Source: CAZYJR01 sp964647905
GTDB lineage: Bacteria > Desulfobacterota > DSM-4660 > Desulfatiglandales > HGW-15
Assembly: GCA_964647905.1 (NCBI GenBank)
Contig: CAZYJR010000030.1
Location: 1-47,248, forward strand
Length of the DNA stretch: 47,248 nucleotides
Direction: 5' to 3'
A program made the translations under genes and the position numbers. The notes beneath the pieces are model-generated. The model did no database searches, was not told the DNA's origin, and saw only the letters and a list, made by a program, of their open reading frames with translations. Shown here one piece after another: positions 16,205-23,927 of this stretch (its first letter is position 1; every line of letters begins with the position of its first letter).

Positions 16205-17860
16205 TCAGGATTGCTCGGCCTCTATCTTGGCCGCCATTTCCTTCTTGAGCGTCTCCTTGTTCACCTTGCCCGAGTCGCCCACGGCCGGGAACTCGTCCAT
16301 TATCTCCAGGCGCTCCGGGAGCTTGAACTTGGCGAGCTTCTTGGCCTTGAGGAACTCCACCATCTCATCGAAGGTGAAGGTCTCCCCGGCCCTGGGGATC
16401 ACACAGGCGCAGCACCGTTCGCCCATCTCCCTGTCCGGGTAGCCCACTATGGCCACTGACGAGACCTTGGGGTGCTCGTTCAGGAGCCCCTCTATCTCCG
16501 CGGGGTATATGTTCTGACCGCCCCGAATGATCATGTCCTTGGCCCGGCCCAGGATCCAGAGGCAGCCCTGGTCGAACTTGACGATATCCTCGGTGGTGGT
16601 CCAACCGTCGCTGTCGAACACCGTCGCGGTAAGCTCCTCGTCGCGGTAATAGCCGGCCGGTGCATGGGGCCCCCTGAAGTAGAGAATCCCCGGCTCCCCG
16701 TCAGGGACCGTATCGCCCTTTTCGTCGACCAGCCTCACCTTGTTCCCAGGGAGCATGCGGCCCACGGTTCTGCGGCGCAGCTCCTTGCTGTCCTCCACCC
16801 GGCATCCCGAGACCGAGCCCTTGTCCTGTGTGCCCAGGTCGCTGGTGATCACCGCCTGGAAGGCCTCCTCTGCCTCTTCGGCCACCTGGGGGGAGAGATA
16901 GCCGCCCGCCGAGCGGATGAAGCGGAGCGAGCTCAGGTCGTACCTGGAGGGATCCGCTTCCAGCATCCTTATCAAGTGGGTCGGCACCACTCCGATGGCG
17001 GTCGCCCGCTCCTTTTCGATCAGGGAAAGCGCCCCTTCAGGGGTGAATTCCTCGAGCATCACGGTCTTGGCCCCGGCAAGGGGGGCGGCGAAGTAGGTAA
17101 GGGTGCCGGCGGCTCCGCCCGCATGGGGTGCGATCGCCATGGTGATGTCGTCCTTGTTCAGGCCCCAGATGTCCACCCTGGCCTTGGACGTGCAGACCCT
17201 GGGCGCGGTCGGCCATTCCACCAGCTTGGGAAGGCCCGTGGTGCCGCTGGTGGTGGTGAGCAGGGCGACGTTCCAGATGGCATCCAGCCTGCGCTCCGCC
17301 AGCACGGCCTCGTCCACCGGCTCGGCTGCGCGCTCATGGGCCATGGTGGTCAGGGAGTGGGTCCCCTCGGGCGCTCCTTGCGGCACCTTGTCATCGAAGA
17401 GAAAGATCCTTTCCAGATGGGAGAAGCGCTCCTGGAGCTCGCGGTACATCTCCAGGTAGTCGAACTTGCGGTATACATGTGGGATGACTACGGCTGAGGC
17501 CTCCGTCCTTTCCACCATGTACTCGAGCTCCCGCTCGCGCAGGTAGGGATAGACCGTGAGGGAGATCAGCCCGGCCCTCTCGGCCGCCACACGGGCCAGG
17601 AACCCGAAGACGCTGTTCGGCGACTGGATGATGATTCGGCTGAACTTGGGAAGGCCCATCTCCACCCAGGAGGCGGCAATGGCGTCCACCAGGCGTTTGG
17701 CCTCGGCCCAGGTGACCCTGTAGCGGGAGTCCACCAGGGCCTCGCGGTCGCCCATCTCCCGGGCGTTCCGGTCATAGAAGTCGTAGAAGAGCTCCTGGGT
17801 CCAGTGTCCGTCCCGGACGAACTCATCGACCATCTCCTGGGTATAGCGAATCGGTCTCAC
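16205..17860 (-). CDS. Aryl/acyl-CoA ligase (AMP-forming)
   Basis: A 551-residue adenylate-forming ligase. P-loop LLTTTSGTTGLPKLVEWPTA (about residues 200-219), A5 region ITSDLGTQDKGSVSGC, A7 motif DGWTTTEDIVKFDQGCLWIL with the conserved Asp, A8 hinge GRAKDMIIRGGQNIYPAEIE and the A10 Lys in GDSGKVNKETLKKEM. It is closest in look to 2,3-dihydroxybenzoate-AMP ligase and 4-hydroxybenzoate-CoA ligase types. In this operon its expected substrate is the hydroxybenzoate made by UbiD. The start is GTG with GGAGG six bases ahead. Substrate is inferred from context. Confidence 0.85.
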   Translation of the reverse strand: MRPIRYTQEMVDEFVRDGHWTQELFYDFYDRNAREMGDREALVDSRYRVTWAEAKRLVDAIAASWVEMGLPKFSRIIIQSPNSVFGFLARVAAERAGLISLTVYPYLRERELEYMVERTEASAVVIPHVYRKFDYLEMYRELQERFSHLERIFLFDDKVPQGAPEGTHSLTTMAHERAAEPVDEAVLAERRLDAIWNVALLTTTSGTTGLPKLVEWPTAPRVCTSKARVDIWGLNKDDITMAIAPHAGGAAGTLTYFAAPLAGAKTVMLEEFTPEGALSLIEKERATAIGVVPTHLIRMLEADPSRYDLSSLRFIRSAGGYLSPQVAEEAEEAFQAVITSDLGTQDKGSVSGCRVEDSKELRRRTVGRMLPGNKVRLVDEKGDTVPDGEPGILYFRGPHAPAGYYRDEELTATVFDSDGWTTTEDIVKFDQGCLWILGRAKDMIIRGGQNIYPAEIEGLLNEHPKVSSVAIVGYPDREMGERCCACVIPRAGETFTFDEMVEFLKAKKLAKFKLPERLEIMDEFPAVGDSGKVNKETLKKEMAAKIEAEQS

Positions 17861-17883
17861 ATCGAACCTCCGTGCTTGAAAAG

Positions 17884-17912
17884 CCGCCGCCCGGCGGCAA
17901 ACCGGGCGGCGG
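17884..17912 (-). terminator. Strong intra-operon hairpin between ubiD and the CoA ligase
   Basis: CCGCCGCCCGG (17884-17894) and CCGGGCGGCGG (17902-17912) form a perfect 11-pair GC stem with a 7-base loop. In the minus direction it is followed by CTTTTC. It sits in the 61-base gap after the ubiD stop, so it is a partial terminator or an RNA-stabilising end that could lower expression of the downstream genes relative to ppsAB-ubiD. Confidence 0.6.
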
Positions 17913-17921
17913 TCTAAAGGT

Positions 17922-19322
17922 TTAGAGCCCCAGCTCGGACCACCTGGACTCCACTTTCTTCACCATGTCCGGGTCCAGCTCGATGGGAATGGGCTTCTTC
18001 TTCCACTCGTATGGAATGGTGGCGTCCATCAGCATGCGGCCGGTAATCTCCCGCGCGTCAATGGGCAGGGAAGGGTCGAGAGGGGTGGAGCGCCCGCGCT
18101 TTATCACCTGGCTGCGGTTCGGCTGGAACCGGAAGCTCAGGGCGTACATCACCCGGGGGATGTCCCACGGGTCTATGTCGTCGTCGACCGCAATCACGGT
18201 TTTAAGTCCGTAGGCGCCCATCTCCGTGGAGACGGCCGCGGTGAGCACCTGGTCCGTATGGCCCGGGTACATCTGCTTGAGCGAGATGATTGCCAGGAAC
18301 CGGCCGGATCCCTCGGGCGGGCAGTAGACCGCCTGTATGCCCGGGATCTTCATGTCTTCCAGTTGCTGCCACAGGGTGGCCCCGTAGGTGAGGGCCATGG
18401 TCATGTGGGTGTCGGTAACCGCCCTTCCCACGGTGGTTCCCCAGAAGATGGGGTTGTTCCTGTAGGTGACGCATTTTACATCTATAAAGTTCCTGGGGTC
18501 GGTGCCCACGCCCGAGTAGTAGCCGGTGTACTCGCCGAACGGGCCCTCCTCCATGAACTTGTCCGCGTCCACCTCGCCCTCGACCACGATCTCGGCCGTG
18601 GCCGGGACCGGAAGATCGTTGGTCTCCGCCTTTACCACCTCGATGGGCCCCCCGCGAATGGTGCCTGCAAAGTCATACTCCGACTCGAACGCGGAGAGTC
18701 TGGAGGCCCCCATGAGAAAGAGCAGGGGATCGCAGCCCACCACCGCGCAGACCGGCATGGGTTTGCCCATGGCCTGGTATTTCTTGAGCATGATATCCGC
18801 GTGCTTGCCCTTGATGAACTGGGTCCCCAGCTTGTCCTTTCCCAGGAGCTGGAGCCGGTAGGTCCCGAGATTGACCCAGCCGGTCTCCGGGTCCTTGCTC
18901 AGGACGAAGTGGGCCGTACCGAAGTACCTCCCCCCGTCCATCGGGTAGAACTTGGGCACCGGAAACTTGTTGAGGTCCACCTGGTCGCCCATCATGATGT
19001 TTTCCTTGCAGGGCCCGGTGTCCACCATCTTGGGAGGGATCATGGTCTCCCGCTTTTCCACCCACATCCTCATCAGGTCCACCAGGCTGGAGTCCTCGGG
19101 CATGCCCATGATCAGGGCCAGCCTGGCCGTGGAGGTGCAGACACTGGTTATCACCGGCGAGTCGTAGCCTTTGACATTCTCGAAGAGCAGGGCCGGTCCC
19201 TGCCTCTCCTCGTTGATCTTTGCAATGTGGGAGAGCTCCAGGTCCCAGTCCACCTCCGCCTTGATGCGGTGGAGCATGCCCCTCTTTTCCGCCTCGTCAA
19301 TGAAATCCCTCATGCTCTTCAT
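17922..19322 (-). CDS. UbiD-family decarboxylase/carboxylase
   Basis: A 466-residue prenyl-FMN enzyme. The N-terminus RDFIDEAEKRGMLHRIKAEV, the FMN/metal region and the EGPFGEYTGYYSGVGTDPRN motif with the conserved acidic residues are typical of UbiD. Expected reaction here: reversible carboxylation of a phenolic (phosphorylated) ring para to the hydroxyl, as in phenylphosphate carboxylase. Thauera uses two UbiD-like subunits plus a small gamma and a HAD phosphatase subunit; only one UbiD and neither of the other two is found in this window. UbiX in the same operon supplies the cofactor. GGGAGG lies ahead of the ATG. Confidence 0.9.
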   Translation of the reverse strand: MKSMRDFIDEAEKRGMLHRIKAEVDWDLELSHIAKINEERQGPALLFENVKGYDSPVITSVCTSTARLALIMGMPEDSSLVDLMRMWVEKRETMIPPKMVDTGPCKENIMMGDQVDLNKFPVPKFYPMDGGRYFGTAHFVLSKDPETGWVNLGTYRLQLLGKDKLGTQFIKGKHADIMLKKYQAMGKPMPVCAVVGCDPLLFLMGASRLSAFESEYDFAGTIRGGPIEVVKAETNDLPVPATAEIVVEGEVDADKFMEEGPFGEYTGYYSGVGTDPRNFIDVKCVTYRNNPIFWGTTVGRAVTDTHMTMALTYGATLWQQLEDMKIPGIQAVYCPPEGSGRFLAIISLKQMYPGHTDQVLTAAVSTEMGAYGLKTVIAVDDDIDPWDIPRVMYALSFRFQPNRSQVIKRGRSTPLDPSLPIDAREITGRMLMDATIPYEWKKKPIPIELDPDMVKKVESRWSELGL

Positions 19323-19370
19323 AAACCCTTCTCCCTCCCTTTTTGAATTCTGTTTAACAATGGTTGCCCC

Positions 19371-20453
19371 TTATTTGATCTTCTTGCCGCTGACCAGCCC
19401 TGCCACAATGTGCTCAAGGGCGGATTTCTTTGGTTTGGATACGGGCTCCCTCTGCCTGTGGCCCCAGACCGTCTCGGGCCGGCTCTGGAGGATCAAGACC
19501 CTGCCTGCAGCCGGCATGTCCTTGTCTATGGCCCACTCGATGTCCATGGGTTTTCCGTAGTGCTTCTCTATGAGCTTGCCCACCCGGGCGAGCTCCACCA
19601 CGTCCTCGTCGATCATGCACTGGTTGTTTCGCCTCTCCTGTGGGATCTCGTGCCTCTCCACCTCGTTGGTCTCCGGGTTGGCCGTGTACAGGCACTCCTT
19701 GGGTGAGATCTTGCGCTTTATTATCTCCAGGGTGACCTTGCTGACCACGAAGTGGTCCGGGGTGCACTCGCCGCTCACCACGCTCTCGCCGAACCCCCAG
19801 TTGGCGTCTATCACTATGGTGGAGGGGTCCCCGGTGGCGGGATTGATGGTGAACATCACCCCCGCGGTCCAGGAGTTGGCCATCTTCTGGATGCCCACCG
19901 AGATGCCCACCGCATCGTGGGGGAAACCCATTCGCGCCCGGTAGGCGATGGCCCGGGGAGTGAACAGGCTGGACCAGCATTTGCGAACGTGCTCCAGGAC
20001 GTTGTCCACCCCCCTGACCCACAGGAAGGTCTCCTGCTGGCCGGCGAAGCTCGCATCCGGCAGGTCCTCGGCCGTGGCGCTGGATCTCACCGCCACGGGT
20101 ACGGCGGGGACGTGGCACTGCTCGGAGAGCCTCCTGTAGAACTCCCCTATGTAGTCCTCTATCTCTATACTGACCGGCGCCCCCTCTATGAGCTCCCTCA
20201 CCTCCCTGCTCGCCTTCTCTCCCGTATTTGTGTCCTCCGCCCTGACTCCTCCCAGGATCCTGTTGATCTCCTCGCGGATGCCGGTTTCCTTCAGGAACCT
20301 GTAGTAGGTCTCGGTGGTGACGGCGAACCCCGGGGGGACGGGGATGCCGGCCTTGAGGAGCTCTCCCAGGCTGGCGTTCTTCCCTCCCACCCGCGGGACG
20401 TCGTTCATGTCGCATTCCTGGAACCAGAGCACGTAATTCATGCGCTCTTTCAT
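19371..20453 (-). CDS. ppsB: PEP-synthase-like ATP-binding subunit, phenylphosphate synthase B-like
   Basis: A 360-residue (about 40 kDa) protein equal to the N-terminal ATP-grasp part of PEP synthase: VGGKNASLGELLKAGIPVPP, VPVAVRSSATAEDLPDASFA, GQQETFLWVRG, GVMFTINPATGDPSTIVIDA and the C-terminal DIEWAIDK...VLILQSRPET. It lacks the swivelling phosphohistidine and the PEP/pyruvate domains. In phenylphosphate synthase this piece is a separate subunit that transfers phosphate from ATP to the histidine of PpsA. It begins 6 bases after ppsA, so the two are coupled. A true PEP synthase is excluded by length. Confidence 0.82.
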   Translation of the reverse strand: MKERMNYVLWFQECDMNDVPRVGGKNASLGELLKAGIPVPPGFAVTTETYYRFLKETGIREEINRILGGVRAEDTNTGEKASREVRELIEGAPVSIEIEDYIGEFYRRLSEQCHVPAVPVAVRSSATAEDLPDASFAGQQETFLWVRGVDNVLEHVRKCWSSLFTPRAIAYRARMGFPHDAVGISVGIQKMANSWTAGVMFTINPATGDPSTIVIDANWGFGESVVSGECTPDHFVVSKVTLEIIKRKISPKECLYTANPETNEVERHEIPQERRNNQCMIDEDVVELARVGKLIEKHYGKPMDIEWAIDKDMPAAGRVLILQSRPETVWGHRQREPVSKPKKSALEHIVAGLVSGKKIK

Positions 20454-20459
20454 TGGATA

Positions 20460-22298
20460 CTACCTCTCGATCTGTACATGGCCGGTGTTGCCGTCCACCT
20501 TGATATGCATGCCCGTCTTGATGATCGAGGTGGCGTGGCCCGTCCCCACCACCGCGGGCATACCGTACTCGCGGCACACAATGGCCGCATGGCACATGAT
20601 GCCGCCCACATCGGTGACAGCGGCCCTGATCTTCTGGAAGGCGGGCGCCCATGACGGCGACGTGGTGGGCGCCACCAGGATCTCGCCGTCCTTTAGCTGA
20701 TCCACTTCCTTTACGGACCTGCACACCCTGGCCACGCCTTCCACCGAGCCCGGGGAGCCCGCAAAGCCGGTGAGCTCGGTGACCTTGTCCGGGTCTCCGA
20801 TCTCCCGGACCTTGGCCCAGGCGGACATGCTCTCGTTGGTGACCCCCCAGAGGACTATGGTGAAAGGCTCGGTTATGGTTTCCGGAGGGGTCCCTACGGC
20901 TGGCGGCGGTGACCATTGCCTGAACTTCTCGTAGACGCCCTTGCGCCACTCGATCTCCTTGGGCCAGTAAGAGGGCCCCCTTGGCTTGCTCCCGGTCGCC
21001 CAGGCGGTCACAACGTCCCACAAGGCGTCCTTGATTTCCGAGCGCTTGAAGAACCAGACGTCCTCTATGTCCTTGATGAACTCAAAGTCCTTGAGGATCG
21101 CTGCCACCTCCCTGACCTTGTTCCAGAAAATGGAGTGGAACCAGTGCTCCACGTAAAAGAGGTGGTTCTCCACGTAGGGGAAGACCAGCTCGGAGGTCCC
21201 CTGGAGCTGGTCGAATGTCTGCTTGTCCTCCTCGGTCGAGAGCAGCTCCCTGTACTCCTTCCGTATCCTCTCCCGCTCCTCCTTGATCCTTTCCACCGGC
21301 CGATCTATGGACTGGCCCTGCTGTATTTTTTCCACGTAGACCCGAATGGAGTTCATGGGGACGTTGAGTTCGTCCAGCCAGCAGGCGTCATGGTGGTACC
21401 ACCCCGTCCCTGTGGAGACATAGAACCACGGGTTCTTCGCCTTTTCCCACGCCTGCACCCAGGTCCTGCCGTTATCCGACTTTTCCAGGTCCGCCAGGGT
21501 GTCCCGGACGTCGCGGCTCTCCAGGATCTTTCCCGCCAGGTCCAGGTCCACGGCGAGGCGGGCGAGCTTCTTCAGCTCCTCGTCCGGCTGGTAGATGATC
21601 ACATCGATTCCGCCCACCATCTGGGTGATGCGCTGGAGCGGGATATCCGGGAAGGCCTTGGTGCAGAAGTCGACAAAGGTGACATAAGACGCATAGCCCA
21701 GGTTCAGGAACTCGAAGTGGTACTGCCAGCAGAGGATACCCATGTCCAGGAGCTTGTCGTAGGCCCGGAGGAGCTCGTAGCCCTTGGACTTGCCCAGTCC
21801 TTCGGTAACCACGGACATGTCCTCCATCTCGGGCAGGCGGGGGATCTCCAGGGCTTCGAGCTCCTTGATCAGCTCCTTCATCTTTTCTTCCCACTTGTCG
21901 TGGAGCTCGTCCCAGTGCTCGTAATAGTAACCCGCACGCTCCATGAAAAGCGGCACCCGCTCTTCCACCTGCTTGGGATCGGAGACAGGGACTGGGGTGA
22001 TGTAGACGTTTCCGTTGATGATGCGGTGATCCACGCCCAGGGCCGGCGGGACCATGAAGATCCTGGTATTGAACTGGCTCAGCGCCAGGAACCAGGCCTC
22101 GTCCCAGATGATGTCGAACGGATACATGGGCTCCGGGTAATGGAGGCCGTCATTGAACCAGAACATGTTGTTCTCGTACTCTTCGCGCTCCTTGTCCTCT
22201 GTGGTGAACTGGTAGTGGTAGGGGTACATCCTCTCCCACCCCTCGGTCCCCGGGATGGTCTCCACCTCGTGAGGGTTGGGAAACTTGGGCTCGGCCAT
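20460..22298 (-). CDS. ppsA: Phenylphosphate synthase A-like phosphohistidine subunit
   Basis: A 612-residue (about 70 kDa) protein. The C-terminal 100 residues form the swivelling phosphohistidine domain of PEP-utilising enzymes: DVGGIMCHAAIVCREYGMPA with the catalytic His at residue 570. The N-terminal 500 residues (FPNPHEVETIPGTEGWERMY at the start; many Trp and Tyr) are specific to this family and should hold the phenolic substrate. Size, split from the ATP subunit and His position match PpsA of Thauera, where the corresponding His is phosphorylated. The start at 22298 has GGGAGGTG ahead. The native substrate could also be a catechol or cresol. Confidence 0.8.
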   Translation of the reverse strand: MAEPKFPNPHEVETIPGTEGWERMYPYHYQFTTEDKEREEYENNMFWFNDGLHYPEPMYPFDIIWDEAWFLALSQFNTRIFMVPPALGVDHRIINGNVYITPVPVSDPKQVEERVPLFMERAGYYYEHWDELHDKWEEKMKELIKELEALEIPRLPEMEDMSVVTEGLGKSKGYELLRAYDKLLDMGILCWQYHFEFLNLGYASYVTFVDFCTKAFPDIPLQRITQMVGGIDVIIYQPDEELKKLARLAVDLDLAGKILESRDVRDTLADLEKSDNGRTWVQAWEKAKNPWFYVSTGTGWYHHDACWLDELNVPMNSIRVYVEKIQQGQSIDRPVERIKEERERIRKEYRELLSTEEDKQTFDQLQGTSELVFPYVENHLFYVEHWFHSIFWNKVREVAAILKDFEFIKDIEDVWFFKRSEIKDALWDVVTAWATGSKPRGPSYWPKEIEWRKGVYEKFRQWSPPPAVGTPPETITEPFTIVLWGVTNESMSAWAKVREIGDPDKVTELTGFAGSPGSVEGVARVCRSVKEVDQLKDGEILVAPTTSPSWAPAFQKIRAAVTDVGGIMCHAAIVCREYGMPAVVGTGHATSIIKTGMHIKVDGNTGHVQIER

Positions 22299-22648
22299 GC
22301 TACACCTCCCTTGATTGTGGTTACCCGTGATTATGGGACGCCTTTGTTGCTCGAAAGACCTTCTCGAGCACAGGGCGTCACCTGCATACACCCACTCGGG
22401 GCGCCGGGCCCCGAGGCGGAACTCTCGGTCAAGGGTTGCGGCTTGGCCTCTCAAGCATTGCTTTCCAAGGGTGTTCTCTGCTCAGGTACGTTCAGGAGCG
22501 CGGGAGAGCTTGCGAGGCTTTGGCTCTTTTCTTGAAGCTTTCTTAAAGAATTGTCAAATGGATAAATTTTATGTTATCCATAAACGCAGGTTATGGCTGA
22601 CTCCTGAGGATAAGATCTCTTTCCGGGCATCTGCCCGCCCGCAAGGCC
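22299..22648. promoter_or_regulatory. Divergent ppsA/LysR control region
   Basis: This gap holds the outward promoters. A dyad ATGGATAA-N8-TTATCCAT lies at 22558-22581, 67 bases ahead of the lysR start. On the minus strand TTGACA (22552-22557) directly adjoins it and would be the -35 box for ppsA, with no good -10 at 16-18 bases, as in activator-dependent promoters. The dyad thus sits where a LysR-type activator binds. The part from 22299 to about 22450 would be the ppsA leader; I see nothing else in it. Confidence 0.55.
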
Positions 22649-23608
22649 ATGCTCAACTTCAACCAACTGCGCATCTTCTATTTCGCCGCCAAGCACCTCA
22701 GCTTCACAGAGGCTGCGCGGCGTCTCTTCATAACCCAGCCTGCAGTGACCGCTCAGATAAAGCACCTGGAAGAGCACTGCAATCTCAAGCTCTTCAGGAA
22801 GAGGGGCCGCAGGGTCTGCCTTACCGAGCCGGGGGAGGCGCTCTTCGAGTACGTCAAAAGGGTCTTCGAGTACGAGCGGGAGATCGAGGACGCGATCGAG
22901 GAGCTGCGGGAGCTCAAGCGCGGGGCCCTCAAGATAGGCACCACCAAGACCTACGCCCGGCACTTCATGCCTCTCCTGATCACCGCGTTCCACGAGGCCC
23001 ATCCCGGGATCCGCATCCACCTGGATGAAGGGAGCTCCCTGGACATGATCCGAAGTCTTTTGGAGCTCAGGAACGAGGTGGCGGTGATCGCGCAGGCCGG
23101 CGGGGACCACCCGGATGTCCTTTTCACGCCCTTCAGTCACGAGGAGATGGTGGTGATCCTTGCCCCCGGCGACCCCCTGGCTCGCCGCCGGCGCCTTTCC
23201 CCTGCCGAGGTCGCAGCCCGGCCTATCATCATGAAGGAGGCCGGTTCAGGGACCCGAAAGGTGGTTAACGAGCTCTTCGAGAAAGCGGATTTGGCCCCCG
23301 AGGTCCTCATGGAGACCAGCAACACGGAGTTCATCAAGCAGTTGGTGATGCGCGGGGAGGGGGTCTCCATCCTGGTGAGGGAGGCGGTGGCCCAGGAGCT
23401 CAGGGAAGGCAAGCTGGCCTCGGCCGCCATAAAGGGCCCCGAGATTTTCCTGGATGTGAGCATCGCTCACCTGAGGGACCAGCACTTCTCCCCCCCGGCC
23501 CGCGCCTTCCTGGACATACTGGCAAGACTCAAGCCCGCAGGCTCGTCCAATGTGGGCATCGGCGCCCTTATGGCCCGCATCCTCGCAGGCAACCGCCGCA
23601 CCGCCTGA
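22649..23608 (+). CDS. LysR-family transcriptional regulator 1
   Basis: A 319-residue LysR protein: winged HTH at residues 1-65 (MLNFNQLRIFYFAAKHLSFT, AARRLFITQPAVTAQIKHLE), linker helix to about 90, then a periplasmic-binding-like effector domain (ALKIGTTKTYARHFMPLLIT, PGIRIHLDEGSSLDMIRSLL). It is divergent from ppsA, with a dyad between, so it likely activates the phenol operon in response to an aromatic ligand. It is clearly similar to the LysR gene at 29322. Confidence 0.92.
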   Translation: MLNFNQLRIFYFAAKHLSFTEAARRLFITQPAVTAQIKHLEEHCNLKLFRKRGRRVCLTEPGEALFEYVKRVFEYEREIEDAIEELRELKRGALKIGTTKTYARHFMPLLITAFHEAHPGIRIHLDEGSSLDMIRSLLELRNEVAVIAQAGGDHPDVLFTPFSHEEMVVILAPGDPLARRRRLSPAEVAARPIIMKEAGSGTRKVVNELFEKADLAPEVLMETSNTEFIKQLVMRGEGVSILVREAVAQELREGKLASAAIKGPEIFLDVSIAHLRDQHFSPPARAFLDILARLKPAGSSNVGIGALMARILAGNRRTA

Positions 23609-23628
23609 CGGTCCTCCCGAGAGCATCC

Positions 23629-23754
23629 TCAGGGAGCCAGCACTTCGAGCCATTCCTCCTTTTCCAGAAAGGCCAGTTCAGTGGAGCGATGTATGCCGTA
23701 TTTCTCCCTGAGGTATTTGGGGATGGTGACTTGGCCGCGTTCGGTTATTCGCAT
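23629..23754 (-). CDS. Very short AbrB/MazE-type DNA-binding protein
   Basis: ATG 23754 with GGAGG five bases ahead opens MRITERGQVTIPKYLREKYG, the SpoVT-AbrB swapped-hairpin motif, and ends after 41 residues (...EEWLEVLAP). Usual members have 70-80 residues with a C-terminal toxin-binding tail, missing here. No PIN or MazF toxin follows: the frame runs convergently into the end of the LysR gene. It may be a truncated antitoxin or a minimal DNA-binding domain. Confidence 0.6.
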   Translation of the reverse strand: MRITERGQVTIPKYLREKYGIHRSTELAFLEKEEWLEVLAP

Positions 23755-23927
23755 GTAGGCCTCCTTTACGCAATTTTTGATAAGAATATCTTATCTTAGG
23801 AGTATGACTCAATACATCACAGGGCTTTCTTCAAGTGTGGCCGGCATGATAAGTTGAGAAAAGCAGAATGACGAGCAACTGTGATCGGCCCGGGTTTAAC
23901 AGGCCGAGTAGAGAGGAGCCTTTCCGG

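Noticed and set aside
18258..19346. 362-codon plus-strand frame opposite ubiD
   Set aside because: Antisense shadow of a well-conserved gene.
19371..22298. Reading ppsA plus ppsB as a split PEP synthase or pyruvate phosphate dikinase
   Set aside because: The C-terminal PEP/pyruvate TIM-barrel domain is absent and the long N-terminal region of ppsA is not part of PEP synthase.
20916..22535. 539-codon plus-strand frame opposite ppsA
   Set aside because: Antisense shadow rich in Leu, Val, His and Pro; no domain.
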